A stretch of DNA of 64,000 nt from Psychrobacter pygoscelis (GCF_004335015.1 NZ_RQRU01000001.1:496001-560000), one strand, 5' to 3'; positions 33,234-44,522 are shown, counted from the stretch's first letter. Program-made: numbers and translations. The notes: generated by a model from the sequence alone, not told the origin.

Positions 33234-33270
33234 AGCAAAAAACAACCAGCCTTAAGGACAGGTTGTTTTT
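33234..33270 (-). terminator. terminator-like hairpin between copZ and copA
   Basis: AAAAACAACC and GGTTGTTTTT pair across a 13-base loop with extra inner pairing, with T-runs on both strands. It lies about 150 bases past the copZ stop and about 55 bases before copA, so copA probably has its own promoter or is read through at a reduced level. Confidence 0.75.
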
Positions 33271-33417
33271 AATAGGCATAGATATTGTGAATAAATACTG
33301 TGCATGAATGCCAAATAAGCTATCAATGACAGGCAGGGTTAATATTTTTAAGCTAAAAGAATATTTAGCTCATATAGTTATCACTATAATAAATATCACC
33401 ATCCTACATATTTAGCT

Positions 33418-33645
33418 TTAAGCACTAGCGACTTGGGCGTCAAATCCAGCATCCTCAATGGTAGCTGCAATTTTTTCGGCACTGACCTTGCTATCATCAA
33501 AGGTAGCCGTTGCCTGCTGCTGCTCAAGACTTACTGCGATGGTTTGCACGCCATCAAGCTGGCTTACTACACTATGCACACTTTTAGCGCAGTTACTACA
33601 AGTCATTCCATCGATTTTGATAACTCTAGTTTGTTCAGTCATCAT
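33418..33645 (-). CDS. copZ: heavy-metal-associated copper chaperone
   Basis: This 75-residue single-domain HMA protein would carry Cu(I) to CopA. The metal-binding motif is GMTCSNCAKSV near residue 13, followed by the usual beta-alpha-beta pattern (LDGVQTIAVSLEQQQATATF) and an Ile/Ala-rich second helix ending GFDAQV. The start could be either of two adjacent ATGs; a GGAGCTGATG-like ribosome site is just upstream. It shares the strand and function of copA. Confidence 0.9.
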   Translation of the reverse strand: MMTEQTRVIKIDGMTCSNCAKSVHSVVSQLDGVQTIAVSLEQQQATATFDDSKVSAEKIAATIEDAGFDAQVASA

Positions 33646-33945
33646 CAGCTCCTGATCTTTATTTAGAATTTAATAAGCAGTTAGGTAAAGTATAAGCAAA
33701 GCTTAGATTGAATAATATCAATATTAAGACGATATAGTCAGATTTCAAACGCTTTAATAAAGTCACGCAGCCCTAACACCCATCGACATTAACCTTGATA
33801 AAACAGATCAATATTAGATTATCTAGTTATAACGATACCAACACTTCATACTATCTCTATGATGGTTATTGGCAAGAAATCAAGAGCAAGAAATCATGGT
33901 CAAAAAATAAAGGAGTAGTGATTAAATCTACTAATAGCTGCCCAA
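33646..33945. other. intergenic, copper block
   Basis: This 300-base gap has no hairpin of note. A plus-strand open frame at 33795-34028 overlaps the next gene and looks spurious. Confidence 0.4.
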
Positions 33946-34212
33946 CTATCTTTTATAACGATCTTCATAATCAGGATTTTGTGGGGCGTCAATTGGAAAA
34001 GGCTGGGTCACATAGTCCACCATGCTGATAGCAGCTGTTAACGCATGGATGGAGGTATCTGTGTCCTCATAGCGAACATGAGCGATATCACTATCGGGCA
34101 ATAGCTCAACTGCTTTTACACCGTCAATATTTTTGAGGGCGTTCATAAGATCTTCAAGACCAGCTTTATCATCAATATTCTCAATACTCACTTGAGCAGT
34201 TTGAATTGCCAT
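33946..34212 (-). CDS. HMA-fold-like protein lacking the CxxC motif
   Basis: This 88-residue protein aligns by eye with the neighbouring CopZ: a first strand (AQVSIENI), a helix ending NIDGVKAVEL, a third strand (AHVRYED) and a second helix (SIHALTAAISMVDY). Where CopZ has CSNC, this protein has a Asp-Lys-Ala-Gly loop and no cysteine at all, so it cannot bind copper in the usual way. The charged tail PQNPDYEDRYKR is extra. A TAGGAG site precedes the ATG. It may be a structural or regulatory relative of the chaperone. The HMA assignment is inference from the strand/helix pattern. Confidence 0.65.
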   Translation of the reverse strand: MAIQTAQVSIENIDDKAGLEDLMNALKNIDGVKAVELLPDSDIAHVRYEDTDTSIHALTAAISMVDYVTQPFPIDAPQNPDYEDRYKR

Positions 34213-34459
34213 CGGTATAACTCCTAATATTTAATATCTGCCGAGAATATGAGACACGTCAAACTATTCTCAGTACTGTTGCCGTTATTTATATTTAGCT
34301 GATTGACTTAAAGATTATACAGATAAACAGACTGGCAGTTACTTATCAGCTTTGAATCTTATACAGCTTATAAGCAATTATATTTACCAGTCACTTACTT
34401 TATCTGTCGATTTTTAGCTAGCAATTTTATAGCCAGCTATTTTGAGTGCTCGATTATAC

Positions 34460-35320
34460 TTAATGGGTATCGAGTACCTCGAAGCCTTTAACTAAAGTAT
34501 CAATTTGCTTAAGCTGCTGTAAAAAAGCCTCAAGCTGACTTAAGCGTAGAGCGCATGGTCCATCACACTTTGCCTTCTCAGGCTCAGGGTGCGCCTCTAA
34601 GAACAATCCTGCAAGCCCAGTTGCCATACCTGCACGAGCTAGCGTAGTAATCTGCTCTCGGCGACCACCTGCACTATCACTTCGCGCGCCCGGCTGCTGT
34701 AGACTATGAGTGACATCGAAGAACACAGGCACATCCATCTGCTTCATGGTGTCAAAACCTAACATATCGACGACTAGATTGTTATAACCAAAAGCGGTGC
34801 CACGCTCACATAAGATAATCTTATCGTTGCCAGCCTCTAAGCACTTATTCATAATATGACGCATCTCGTGCGGCGCCAAAAACTGTGCTTTTTTGATATT
34901 TATAATCGCCCCTGTCTTAGCCATCGCTTGCACCAAGTCAGTCTGACGACTCAAAAATGCCGGCAGCTGAATAATATCCGCAACCTCAGCTACTGGTGCA
35001 GCTTGATAAGGCTCATGAACATCCGTAATGATAGGCACACCATACTTATCTTTAATATCACCTAGCCATTGGATTCCTTTATCCAACCCAGGACCACGGA
35101 ATGAGTGTAAGCTCGAGCGGTTGGCTTTATCAAAGCTGGCTTTAAACACATAACCAATATCTAAGCGCTGACAGATGTCAATATAGGCCTCAGCAATCTC
35201 AAAGGCTAACTCTTTGGACTCTAGAACATTCATACCACCAAATAACACAAACGGCTGATCATTACCGATGCTGATGTCCCCTAGCTGTAAATGAGATTGT
35301 GCCGTTACTAATTCGCTCAT
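34460..35320 (-). CDS. kdsA: 3-deoxy-8-phosphooctulonate synthase
   Basis: KDO-8-phosphate synthase condenses phosphoenolpyruvate with arabinose-5-phosphate for the LPS inner core. The start is the ATG of [10 protein letters not shown], with AAGGAG four bases before it, giving 286 residues (family about 280-285); the open frame extends 43 codons further up without family similarity. Motifs: [34 protein letters not shown], the [16 protein letters not shown] block and [10 protein letters not shown]. It lies downstream of pyrG on the same strand but behind a strong terminator. Confidence 0.97.
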   Translation of the reverse strand: MSELVTAQSHLQLGDISIGNDQPFVLFGGMNVLESKELAFEIAEAYIDICQRLDIGYVFKASFDKANRSSLHSFRGPGLDKGIQWLGDIKDKYGVPIITDVHEPYQAAPVAEVADIIQLPAFLSRQTDLVQAMAKTGAIINIKKAQFLAPHEMRHIMNKCLEAGNDKIILCERGTAFGYNNLVVDMLGFDTMKQMDVPVFFDVTHSLQQPGARSDSAGGRREQITTLARAGMATGLAGLFLEAHPEPEKAKCDGPCALRLSQLEAFLQQLKQIDTLVKGFEVLDTH

Positions 35321-35435
35321 AGTACTCCTTATTCTTGTCTTAATATTTGTCTTAATAACTATAGGATAAAATAATCTTACTCTGATTCCTGCCTTATTAT
35401 TGTAACGGATTATTGGAGCTTGATTATCAGTCGCC

Positions 35436-35470
35436 AAAAAAAAGACCACCCTGACGGATAGTCTTTTTTC
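35436..35470 (-). terminator. intrinsic terminator after pyrG
   Basis: On the minus strand, GACTATCC pairs with GGGTGGTC (three G-U) around GTCA, followed by eight Ts. It separates pyrG from kdsA. Confidence 0.88.
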
Positions 35471-35602
35471 ATTACTAGATTATTTCAATAACCATAATTT
35501 GAAAGAATCAGAACCAACAATATATACTAACTAGCACACTCAGCGCCTAAAAAAACCTTAAGTCTTAACATGAGCTGTGCTGTGCCTATTCAAGAGTTGG
35601 TC

Positions 35603-37360
<1,758 letters not shown>

Positions 37361-37373
37361 TTACTAAAATTCA

Positions 37374-37402
37374 CCTAAAAAAAATAGGGCAAGTGCCCTA
37401 TT
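37374..37402 (-). terminator. second terminator downstream of the porin gene
   Basis: On the minus strand, AATAGGGC and GCCCTATT close a four-base loop and are followed by eight Ts. It works in tandem with the hairpin at 37425-37452. Confidence 0.8.
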
Positions 37403-37424
37403 AAGTAATGAAAAATATTAACCA

Positions 37425-37452
37425 TAAAAAATCCACCCCAAAGGGTGGATTC
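37425..37452 (-). terminator. intrinsic terminator of the porin gene
   Basis: On the minus strand, ATCCACCC and GGGTGGAT enclose TTTG and are followed by TTTTTA, 33 bases past the stop. Confidence 0.92.
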
Positions 37453-37484
37453 TTATTCTACTTTAGATCAGGCTGAGCAGTGGG

Positions 37485-38540
37485 TTAGAATTTGTATTCT
37501 ACACCGCCGCCAATACCGAAACCGTCAAAATCAGTTTTAGTTTTGATAGTATTCTCTACAGTAGTATTTTCTTTATTCAAATATGCACCGTATAAGTGAC
37601 CAGTCGTTGCTTTATTGAAAGCATACTTACCACCAACTAAAACACGGAAAGCATCAGCGTCTGAAGCACCTTCAACATTACTTACCATATCACCTTGTGC
37701 ATAGGCAGTCCAAGGAGTTGCTGTTGCCATCTCACCGCTGATAGTGAATGCATTTTCATTATCATCAGTATCAAAGTCAGACATTTGATATAGCGCACCA
37801 ACAGTCACAGCTGGACTAACGGCATAGTTACCACTTACACGCAGAGCTTTGAAGTCATCTCCACCACCAAGGTAAGAAACACCAGCGTTCATAGCGCCCA
37901 TTTCATATTTAGCGCCGATACCAAAAACATCACGGTTAAATGTATCTGCTTTATCATTTTCATCCATGACATACATCGCCATGAACTGTAAATCATTATA
38001 CTTCGGTGAAATGTAGGCAAAAGAGTTATTGGCGCGAGGAGCATCAATACTAGCTAAAACGCCATCACCACCTAGAACGCCACCACTAGCAACGTTAGCG
38101 TAGTCTACTTCGCCATCAATAGCAGACAAACGACCTGCTAAAACTGTACCATACTGAGCATTAGCTAGACCTACATAGGTATCACGAGCATAGAATTGAT
38201 CAGATTTATTTTTAGTACGTTTACCTTGTTGGTCTACGTACTCATCACCTGCATCTACATCAATACCATACTCTAATTGATAAACTAAATCTGTATTAGC
38301 AGTTAAGGCTTCAGAACCTTTAAGACCAATACGTGAACTATTAGAGTTCAATTGGCTACGACCATCATCGCTAGTACTAGTCTTAACAGAAGTATTAGTA
38401 GTGGTATTAGTAGTCGTAGTATCTGTATCGCCAGAATTTAAATCTAGCGTCAAGAACGCTTTACCGTAAACGGTAGGAGCTGCTTGCGCAGCAGAAACAG
38501 ATAGAGCAGCAATAGCTGAAGCTAAAAGTAGTTTTTTCAT
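37485..38540 (-). CDS. general porin, outer-membrane beta-barrel
   Basis: This is a Gram-negative trimeric-type porin of 351 residues. I start at MKKLLLASAI, where GGAGAG lies 7 bases upstream; an ATG five codons earlier is in frame. A signal peptide is cut after AQA (residue ~20). The mature protein begins APTVYGKAFLTLDL, alternates polar and hydrophobic residues in strands, and ends with the terminal Phe (GGGVEYKF) needed for barrel assembly. The first loop is a low-complexity Thr/Asn/Ser stretch. A 440-base AT-rich gap upstream suggests regulated expression. The permeant is unknown. Confidence 0.88.
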   Translation of the reverse strand: MKKLLLASAIAALSVSAAQAAPTVYGKAFLTLDLNSGDTDTTTTNTTTNTSVKTSTSDDGRSQLNSNSSRIGLKGSEALTANTDLVYQLEYGIDVDAGDEYVDQQGKRTKNKSDQFYARDTYVGLANAQYGTVLAGRLSAIDGEVDYANVASGGVLGGDGVLASIDAPRANNSFAYISPKYNDLQFMAMYVMDENDKADTFNRDVFGIGAKYEMGAMNAGVSYLGGGDDFKALRVSGNYAVSPAVTVGALYQMSDFDTDDNENAFTISGEMATATPWTAYAQGDMVSNVEGASDADAFRVLVGGKYAFNKATTGHLYGAYLNKENTTVENTIKTKTDFDGFGIGGGVEYKF

Positions 38541-38911
38541 GGGAAATCTCTCCACTTAACAATTTTATTAACGGGCTGCCCTAACAAGCTAACGCCCAAG
38601 ATGATAACCAATCAAATCCTCAAAACGTTTGAAAGATTCGTTATCAAGATTCGTGGTACATAGTATGGCAAAGTTTTGTTACATTTACATGAAAACAATC
38701 AAATTTTAGCTCAACTTAAACATTTATTGTTAACCTTGAGTAAAAAAAGATAGTAACCTATCCATGGTGTAACATCCGTTACCAAACTCGTACTTCGGAT
38801 ACAAGCATATCAACTTTGACATAATTTGCAACACTTTTTTTATCCTTAGTATTCACGTTCATCTCTAAAGCATCACCTACCAATAGCTGAGCAAGGCTAC
38901 ACACCTTACAA
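38541..38911. other. intergenic upstream of the porin gene
   Basis: This AT-rich region presumably holds the porin promoter on the minus strand. No clear operator is seen. Confidence 0.4.
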
Positions 38912-38945
38912 AAGAACGTCATCCAATAATGGATGACGTTCATCT
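38912..38945 (-). terminator. hairpin after glcB
   Basis: GAACGTCATCC and its exact complement close a six-base loop. On the minus strand only TTTTG follows, so it is a strong stem with a short U-tract, 41 bases past the glcB stop. Confidence 0.7.
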
Positions 38946-38983
38946 TGGACTAAATTTAAGCTAAAAACGCCGCGAATCTTGCG

Positions 38984-41200
38984 TTAATAGGCGTTTGCCT
39001 TTAAATCGAGGCGAGCTTGATGCAAGAGTGGCTCTGTATAGCCACTAGGCTGCTCACGACCCTTAAACACTAAGTCACAAGCGGCCTTAAAGGCGAATGA
39101 GTTATCAAAGTCATCTGCCATAGTCTTATAGTCTGGATCACCCGCATTTTGCTCATCGACGACTTTAGCCATGTGCTTCATAGCATCCATAACTTGCTCT
39201 TCTGAGACGATATTATGATGCAGCCAATTGGCAATATGCTGACTTGAGATACGCAAGGTCGCCCGATCTTCCATAAGTCCCACATTGTTGATATCCGGTA
39301 CTTTAGAGCAGCCAACACCTTGGTTTACCCAGCGCACGACGTAACCTAAGATACCTTGAGCATTGTTCTCAAGCTCTTGACGCTTTTCTTCCTCAGACCA
39401 GTTGCTATCCTTGGCCAGTGGAATGGTCAAGATATCATCAAGGCTGGCACGAGTGCGCGATTTAAAGCCTTCTTGCACCTCAGGAACATTCACTTCATGA
39501 TAGTGGATACTGTGCAAGGTAGCGCCCGTAGGCGATGGCACCCAGGCGGTAGTTGCGCCTGCCTTCGGATGACCGGCTTTGGTCGCGACCATCTCTTTCA
39601 TCTCATCAGGCTTGGCCCACATGCCTTTACCAATCTGTGCGCGCCCTTGCAAACCTGTGGCTAGGCCAATATCGACGTTCCACTGCTCATAGGCAGGCAG
39701 CCACGCTTGTGATTTCATATCGCCTTTACGCACGAATGGTCCAGCATTCATACTGGTATGCATCTCATCACCAGTACGATCTAAGAAACCGGTATTAATG
39801 AAGATAACGCGTTCTTTGGCCTGACGGATGGCTTCTTTTAGATTGACTGTCGTACGGCGTTCTTCATCCATAATACCCATCTTAAGAGTATTGCGAGGTA
39901 GACTTAATACATCCTCAATAGCCGCAAAGAGGTCGTCAGCGAACTTCACTTCTTCTGGACCATGCATCTTTGGCTTCACGATATACATAGAGCCTTCACG
40001 TGAGTTGGATAGCTTGTTGTTGCCCTTGATATCGTTCATTGATAATAGCGCAGTAATCAGCCCATCCATGATACCTTCAAAGATCTCTTCAGGACCGTCT
40101 CCTAAATCGACTAGGATAGCTGGATTTTGCATAAGGTGACCGACATTACGGATTAACAACAATGAGCGGCCCGGTAAGATAAGTTTTCCACCATCTGGCT
40201 TAGTATATTCACGATCAGGATTTAGCTTACGAGTAAGCTCTTTACCTCCTTTCATGAAGGTCTCGGTCAAGTCGCTATTCATAAGACCGAACCAATTGCG
40301 ATAAACCTCTACCTTTTCTTCAGCATCTACAGCAGCGACTGAGTCTTCACAGTCTTGAATGGCGGTAATAGCCGATTCAAGCAGAACATCCTTAATATTT
40401 GCAGGGTCATCTTGACCTACAGGATGGTTAGCATCAATCTGAATCTCAGCATGAAGGTTATTATTCTTAAGAAGAATACCTGTAGGAGCACTTGCCTCGC
40501 CCACGTATCCGGCAAACTTACCTGCATCTTTAAGCTCAGTAGTACTCTCACCTTGAGCTATAACTAACTTTCCATCAACCACTGAAAAACCAGTAGCCTC
40601 TTTATAAGAGCCATTGGCTAAAGTAAAGTGCTGGTCTAGGAAGTCCTTAGCATACGCAACCACAGCAGCACCACGCTTAGGATTGTAGCTGCTACCCTTA
40701 TCCTTGCCCTCTGACTCGTCGATCATATCGGTGCCGTATAGAGCATCGTACAAGCTACCCCAACGCGCATTGGCTGCATTCAAGGCATATCGAGCATTTC
40801 GCACAGGAACGACCAACTGCGGTCCTGGAATACTAGCAATCTCAGCATCTACATTGTCTGTACTGACCGAAAAGTCATCACCCTCTGGTAGTAGATAGCC
40901 GATATCCGTTAGAAACTGCTTATACTTTGGATAATCAATCTCACCATCTTTTGCAGGGTTGTCTAAATGCCACTGATCAATTTGTTTTTGCAGCTCATCA
41001 CGCTTTGCTAATAAAGCTTTATTACGTGGTGTAAACTCTGTGACGACCTTCTCGAATCCTGACCAATAGCTATCTGACGCTAGTCCAACGCGAGGCAGTA
41101 CTTCATTTTCGATAAAGTCATAAAGCTGACTGTCGATGGCAAGCGCCCCTTTTTGAACTCGATTGACATCCTGTTGTAATTGATTTTGAGCTTGTGTCAT
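38984..41200 (-). CDS. glcB: malate synthase G
   Basis: This enzyme condenses glyoxylate with acetyl-CoA to malate, completing the glyoxylate shunt with aceA (15484). The single large form (G type) has 738 residues (E. coli 723). Segments include AINDCEDS-like [20 protein letters not shown], the [20 protein letters not shown] block, [20 protein letters not shown] with the catalytic Arg, [19 protein letters not shown], and the CoA-side [20 protein letters not shown]. It is a single gene with a good upstream ribosome site. Confidence 0.97.
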   Translation of the reverse strand: MTQAQNQLQQDVNRVQKGALAIDSQLYDFIENEVLPRVGLASDSYWSGFEKVVTEFTPRNKALLAKRDELQKQIDQWHLDNPAKDGEIDYPKYKQFLTDIGYLLPEGDDFSVSTDNVDAEIASIPGPQLVVPVRNARYALNAANARWGSLYDALYGTDMIDESEGKDKGSSYNPKRGAAVVAYAKDFLDQHFTLANGSYKEATGFSVVDGKLVIAQGESTTELKDAGKFAGYVGEASAPTGILLKNNNLHAEIQIDANHPVGQDDPANIKDVLLESAITAIQDCEDSVAAVDAEEKVEVYRNWFGLMNSDLTETFMKGGKELTRKLNPDREYTKPDGGKLILPGRSLLLIRNVGHLMQNPAILVDLGDGPEEIFEGIMDGLITALLSMNDIKGNNKLSNSREGSMYIVKPKMHGPEEVKFADDLFAAIEDVLSLPRNTLKMGIMDEERRTTVNLKEAIRQAKERVIFINTGFLDRTGDEMHTSMNAGPFVRKGDMKSQAWLPAYEQWNVDIGLATGLQGRAQIGKGMWAKPDEMKEMVATKAGHPKAGATTAWVPSPTGATLHSIHYHEVNVPEVQEGFKSRTRASLDDILTIPLAKDSNWSEEEKRQELENNAQGILGYVVRWVNQGVGCSKVPDINNVGLMEDRATLRISSQHIANWLHHNIVSEEQVMDAMKHMAKVVDEQNAGDPDYKTMADDFDNSFAFKAACDLVFKGREQPSGYTEPLLHQARLDLKANAY

Positions 41201-41931
41201 ATTGCTATCCTTATGGTGAAATGAATCAAAGTAATTATTAGATCTTGGTAGGTTTGATAAACTCTAAGCACAACAATAAATAGTCATTCTTAAATCAATA
41301 CTACCAGAGATATCCCTGCTTGCTGTAATATCACTTGCAAGATGAGTCAGTCATTATCCGGCTCACTTCTTGTCAAGAATCTTACGAATATAGCTATTAA
41401 AGCTTAAGTGTATTACGACCTGTATTTCAATAGCTATTTATATCGTTGGCTATGATTTTAGGCGGTATTTTAAGTTAAGTCGTGAGACTAAATTTAGTCA
41501 TAAAACCAAAACTAAAGACACACCTTATTAAGTATGTGATTTTTAAATCTACTGGACCTATGAGAAGGTTTAAGACAATCGAATACTCCACTTAAGTAGT
41601 TGATTAACATCAAAGATATTAATTTCATCAAAGTAAGCGTATTGAAGATAACTGAGCTTATCGGATTTAAAAACCAATCGTACTAATAGCACTTTTGTCA
41701 TCGTACTATCAAATTATAAAATTAACAAGCCAGAGGTATTTCTAAAATAAATAACAAACTTCACTTGCCATGATAACTCTGATATCTAAAGGCCTGTACA
41801 GAATATTACTGCTGCAAAAATGCAGTGACTAGCAAGTTAGTAGATTATTTAATTAAATACTGGTAACAGGTTATTAGAAATCTAAAGAGGTTTGCTACAA
41901 TAGGCAAAAAGCTTTAAACACATCTAACCAT
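41201..41931. other. long intergenic region, glcB / miaE
   Basis: About 730 bases between divergent genes are AT-rich. I see no ORF, repeat family member or RNA fold. Confidence 0.4.
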
Positions 41932-42642
41932 TTGACAGTACCCAAAAATATGAATGATGACAGCCAAGTAGAAACCATAGCCACTACTGTAAACACCACG
42001 ACTGACTTTACCAACCAGACGCCTTCTGTCGATCTCACCCCTATCTATGATTTCCTAGGCGCAAAAACCCCTCAAGCTTGGGTTGATGCCGCTCTAAATG
42101 ATCTACCGACCATCATTCAAGACCACGCTAACTGCGAAAAGAAGGCCGCAGGCACAGCAATGAATATCATCTTTCGCTATGAGTTTTCTTATGAGTTGCA
42201 ATGTAAGCTGGCTCAGCTAATCCGTGAAGAGATGCTACACTATGAGCAAGTGATTAAGCTCATGCATGATCGAGGTCAAGAGTGGCAATATCTGTCCGCT
42301 GGTCGCTACGCTAAAGGTATGCTCAAGCACAAACGTACTTATGAGCCAGCGGCAATGGCAGATGTCCTTATTATCGGGGCATTTATTGAAGCACGCTCGT
42401 GTGAGCGCTTTGCCGCATTAGCGGAGGTCATTGACGATACCCGGCTTGCTAAGTACTATCGTTACCTATTAAAGTCAGAAAGCCGACACTTTGAAGATTA
42501 TTTAACGCTAGCCCGTGACCTGACTAAAGAGAACAACGATGCTGATATTGATGCCAGAGTAGCGTTGTTTAGGGAGGTAGAAGCGGACTTAATTACCAGT
42601 CCAGATTCTCAATTAAGATTTCATAGTGGCGTCCCAGCCTAG
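41932..42642 (+). CDS. miaE: tRNA 2-methylthio-N6-isopentenyl-adenosine-37 hydroxylase
   Basis: MiaE is a non-haem di-iron monooxygenase that hydroxylates the isopentenyl group of ms2i6A37 in tRNA. The four-helix ferritin-like core carries the iron ligands: EKKAAGTAMNII, EEMLHYEQVIKLM (E-x-x-H), IEARSCERFAAL and SESRHFEDYL (E-x-x-H). The frame opens at a TTG (236 residues); an ATG at 41950 (MNDDSQVET) is equally plausible. The first 40 residues are polar and poorly conserved. It is a single gene. Confidence 0.9.
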   Translation: MTVPKNMNDDSQVETIATTVNTTTDFTNQTPSVDLTPIYDFLGAKTPQAWVDAALNDLPTIIQDHANCEKKAAGTAMNIIFRYEFSYELQCKLAQLIREEMLHYEQVIKLMHDRGQEWQYLSAGRYAKGMLKHKRTYEPAAMADVLIIGAFIEARSCERFAALAEVIDDTRLAKYYRYLLKSESRHFEDYLTLARDLTKENNDADIDARVALFREVEADLITSPDSQLRFHSGVPA

Positions 42643-42694
42643 ATATGCTTCATTTTTAGTTATAAAAAGTTATAAAGAATCAATGATAAATAAG

Positions 42695-42733
42695 GGCTAC
42701 CCCTCACAGTCAGTAATGGCTATAAGGGGTAAC
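42695..42733. other. hairpin between miaE and the small hydrophilic genes
   Basis: CTACCCCT and AGGGGTAA-type arms pair across about 20 bases between convergent genes. There is no T-run. It is a possible weak terminator. Confidence 0.35.
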
Positions 42734-42738
42734 TAAGC

Positions 42739-42978
42739 TTAGTTATCACTTTCGGTCACGTCCGTATCATACTGAGGCTTCGACTTAGCTACATGATGCG
42801 GGTCTTGATCAGGAGAGACACGCGCTGCTGCTGAGGGGTTTACTTTTTGCAGAGCATCATCTGGTACGACACCACTGTGATTGTCCGCATCCCTCAATGA
42901 ATACTGCGCATCATCTACGCCTTGGTTGACGCGTTTTTCATTGACGTTCTCAGAATTACTTTTATCTGAAAGGGTCAT
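42739..42978 (-). CDS. small hydrophilic orphan protein 1
   Basis: I do not recognise this 79-residue protein. It has no cysteine or tryptophan, almost no hydrophobic runs, and many Asp, Asn, Ser and Val residues (for example VPDDALQKVNPSAAARVS). That predicts disorder. AGGAG lies about 5 bases before the ATG, so it is likely translated. It is the last of four similar-looking minus-strand genes (42739-44176). Confidence 0.65.
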   Translation of the reverse strand: MTLSDKSNSENVNEKRVNQGVDDAQYSLRDADNHSGVVPDDALQKVNPSAAARVSPDQDPHHVAKSKPQYDTDVTESDN

Positions 42979-43033
42979 AGACTGCTCCTAAGTTGAAATA
43001 AGATAGGGACGTTATTAACGATATTTGCTCTAC

Positions 43034-43441
43034 CTACTCGCTATCAATGACCGAGCCATCTTCATGCTGATCCGCCACATTCAATACGCGGCTTTGAGCA
43101 TTATCAACAGTTGCATAACGATTGTGCTCATTAATCTCGTCACTCTTTGGTTCAGACTTATCATAATGAGCGGTCGACTCTTCATTAATACCTTCATCAA
43201 AAGCCGTACCACCTTCTTGGTCTCGGCGATCTGGCTGACGCGCTGGAATATCACCGTCTTTAACGTGCTCGCTGCCCACTACATTGTCATCGAACGTCTC
43301 AGTACCTTTATTGACTGTAGTTTCGGCATCAATTGCGGCACTCGTTACGGCGTCTCGTGGTGCCGTTGTGGTTTCTGTCGCAATACCAGCATCGGCATCT
43401 TTGATAGGCGTTTTGGTTAAATGTGGATCGTTGGTATTCAT
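43034..43441 (-). CDS. small hydrophilic orphan protein 2
   Basis: This 135-residue protein of unknown function is highly polar, rich in Asp, Glu, Thr and Ala, with no Cys, Trp or Phe-rich core. Short Thr/Ala stretches (ATETTTAPRDAVTSAA) and a charged centre (RQPDRRDQEGG) suggest an unfolded chain. It sits 55 bases upstream of orphan 1 and has an AAGGCG ribosome site. Together with its neighbours it recalls hydrophilin or stress-protectant proteins by composition only. Confidence 0.65.
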   Translation of the reverse strand: MNTNDPHLTKTPIKDADAGIATETTTAPRDAVTSAAIDAETTVNKGTETFDDNVVGSEHVKDGDIPARQPDRRDQEGGTAFDEGINEESTAHYDKSEPKSDEINEHNRYATVDNAQSRVLNVADQHEDGSVIDSE

Positions 43442-43605
43442 AATATTCGCCTTCTATATAAGGATAAGGTTAAAAATTGATTGCGCTAAATACATACAAC
43501 AATAAACGCAGCTAAAATAAGTGACTGCTAACAAACTTACTGACTAATAAAAGCAGCTCAACGTTAATACTAATCATACTGCTAATAGTAGTATGCTAGT
43601 GCAGA

Positions 43606-43893
43606 TTATTTATTAGCCTCTTTGCTTAAGTCAGCAGCATTTAAGTCGCCAGCATTCACACCACCAGCAGGCAAGTCTTCTTGCTTTCTGGGGTCAACGT
43701 AAATCTCATCAGTCTCTTGAGAATCTTGCATTGGCCCATCAATGTCGGGCTGATGCTTGCGACCTTCAAAACTATCTTTAGGACTCTGTGCCGTGGCTGC
43801 CGTAGTAGAGGTAGCGGACGCTTTAGTATAGTTGGTAGCGGCTATCTCAGTACGATCCGTATTGTTATCAATAATTACTTCTTTGTCCGTCAT
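43606..43893 (-). CDS. small hydrophilic orphan protein 3
   Basis: This 95-residue protein starts at the ATG of MTDKEVIIDN, which has AAGGA six bases before it; an upstream GTG/ATG adds only MKGYI. It is acidic and low in hydrophobics, with a Thr/Ala/Ser stretch (residues ~20-38), a segment DSFEGRKHQPDIDGPMQD, and a Gly/Ala/Asp tail. No known domain is seen. Confidence 0.62.
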   Translation of the reverse strand: MTDKEVIIDNNTDRTEIAATNYTKASATSTTAATAQSPKDSFEGRKHQPDIDGPMQDSQETDEIYVDPRKQEDLPAGGVNAGDLNAADLSKEANK

Positions 43894-43993
43894 AATATAT
43901 CCTTTCAATAATTGTCGATCAGCGATTTAGAATTTTTATAAATCGCTGATTACTCCAAAATGTAGATTAATCGTTAGTACTGCTACTGCAAAA

Positions 43994-44176
43994 CTATTTA
44001 TCAGTGCGCACAGACTCATCAATAAATGGCGTCTGCTGCTCATCATTAAGGGCTTTAGGCTGAGCTGATGACGAATCGTCTGGCGATTCTTTATCAAGAT
44101 TCTCTGCTATTTTTGATGCGTCGATATTGTCAACTGCCTGATTAAGCTCAGAGCTATCATGAGTGTTATTAGTCAT
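43994..44176 (-). CDS. small hydrophilic orphan protein 4
   Basis: This 60-residue protein starts at MTNNTHDSSE, where GGAGG lies 5 bases upstream; an in-frame start 16 codons earlier lacks such a site. It is almost entirely polar, rich in Asp, Ser, Glu and Asn, with a short amphipathic stretch (NQAVDNIDASKIAENL). It is the first gene of the four-gene minus-strand set. Confidence 0.6.
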   Translation of the reverse strand: MTNNTHDSSELNQAVDNIDASKIAENLDKESPDDSSSAQPKALNDEQQTPFIDESVRTDK

Positions 44177-44421
44177 TTGCGCCTCCAATAAGTTATGCAC
44201 TATAAAACTTCGTAACAAAGTCAATCAGTCTATTAAAACTATAATAAATCTTAAGCCGTTGCCAGTGTTTCAGCGTATCCATATGTGAATATATGTGAGA
44301 AGGCAGGATGCTTTGTAAACAAACAACCGCCAATACTGTTTTTGTGCTCACCAAGCTCAGCGTTTCTATTAATCTGCTAGCCCCGCCCTTATCACTAGCA
44401 ATCTATTTGGGGTTCTAACAT

Positions 44422-44458
44422 TAAAAAAAGACAGCACCTTAAGCAGGTACTGTCTCTT
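44422..44458 (-). terminator. intrinsic terminator after ppk1
   Basis: On the minus strand, an 11-bp stem (AGACAGTACCT with AGGTGCTGTCT, one G-U) is followed by seven Ts. Confidence 0.92.
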
Positions 44459-44522
44459 AATTGCACTATCTTAGGACTATTTAAAGCATAGTAGTAGTCG
44501 ATAGAATCGTGCTACGTCATTG

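Noticed and set aside
33730..33775. Fifth copy of the dispersed repeat (ATATAGTCAG start)
   Set aside because: The first ten bases match, but CTGGGAT is missing at the expected 36-nt distance and the rest does not align.
33795..34028. Plus-strand 77-codon frame
   Set aside because: It overlaps the 3' end of the HMA-like gene on the other strand, with no motif or ribosome site.
35321..35449. N-terminal extension of kdsA
   Set aside because: AAGGAG precedes the ATG at 35320 and the resulting length matches the family; the upstream codons do not.
41201..41931. Hidden gene or riboswitch in the long glcB-miaE gap
   Set aside because: No open frame with a ribosome site and no conserved aptamer-like fold could be recognised.
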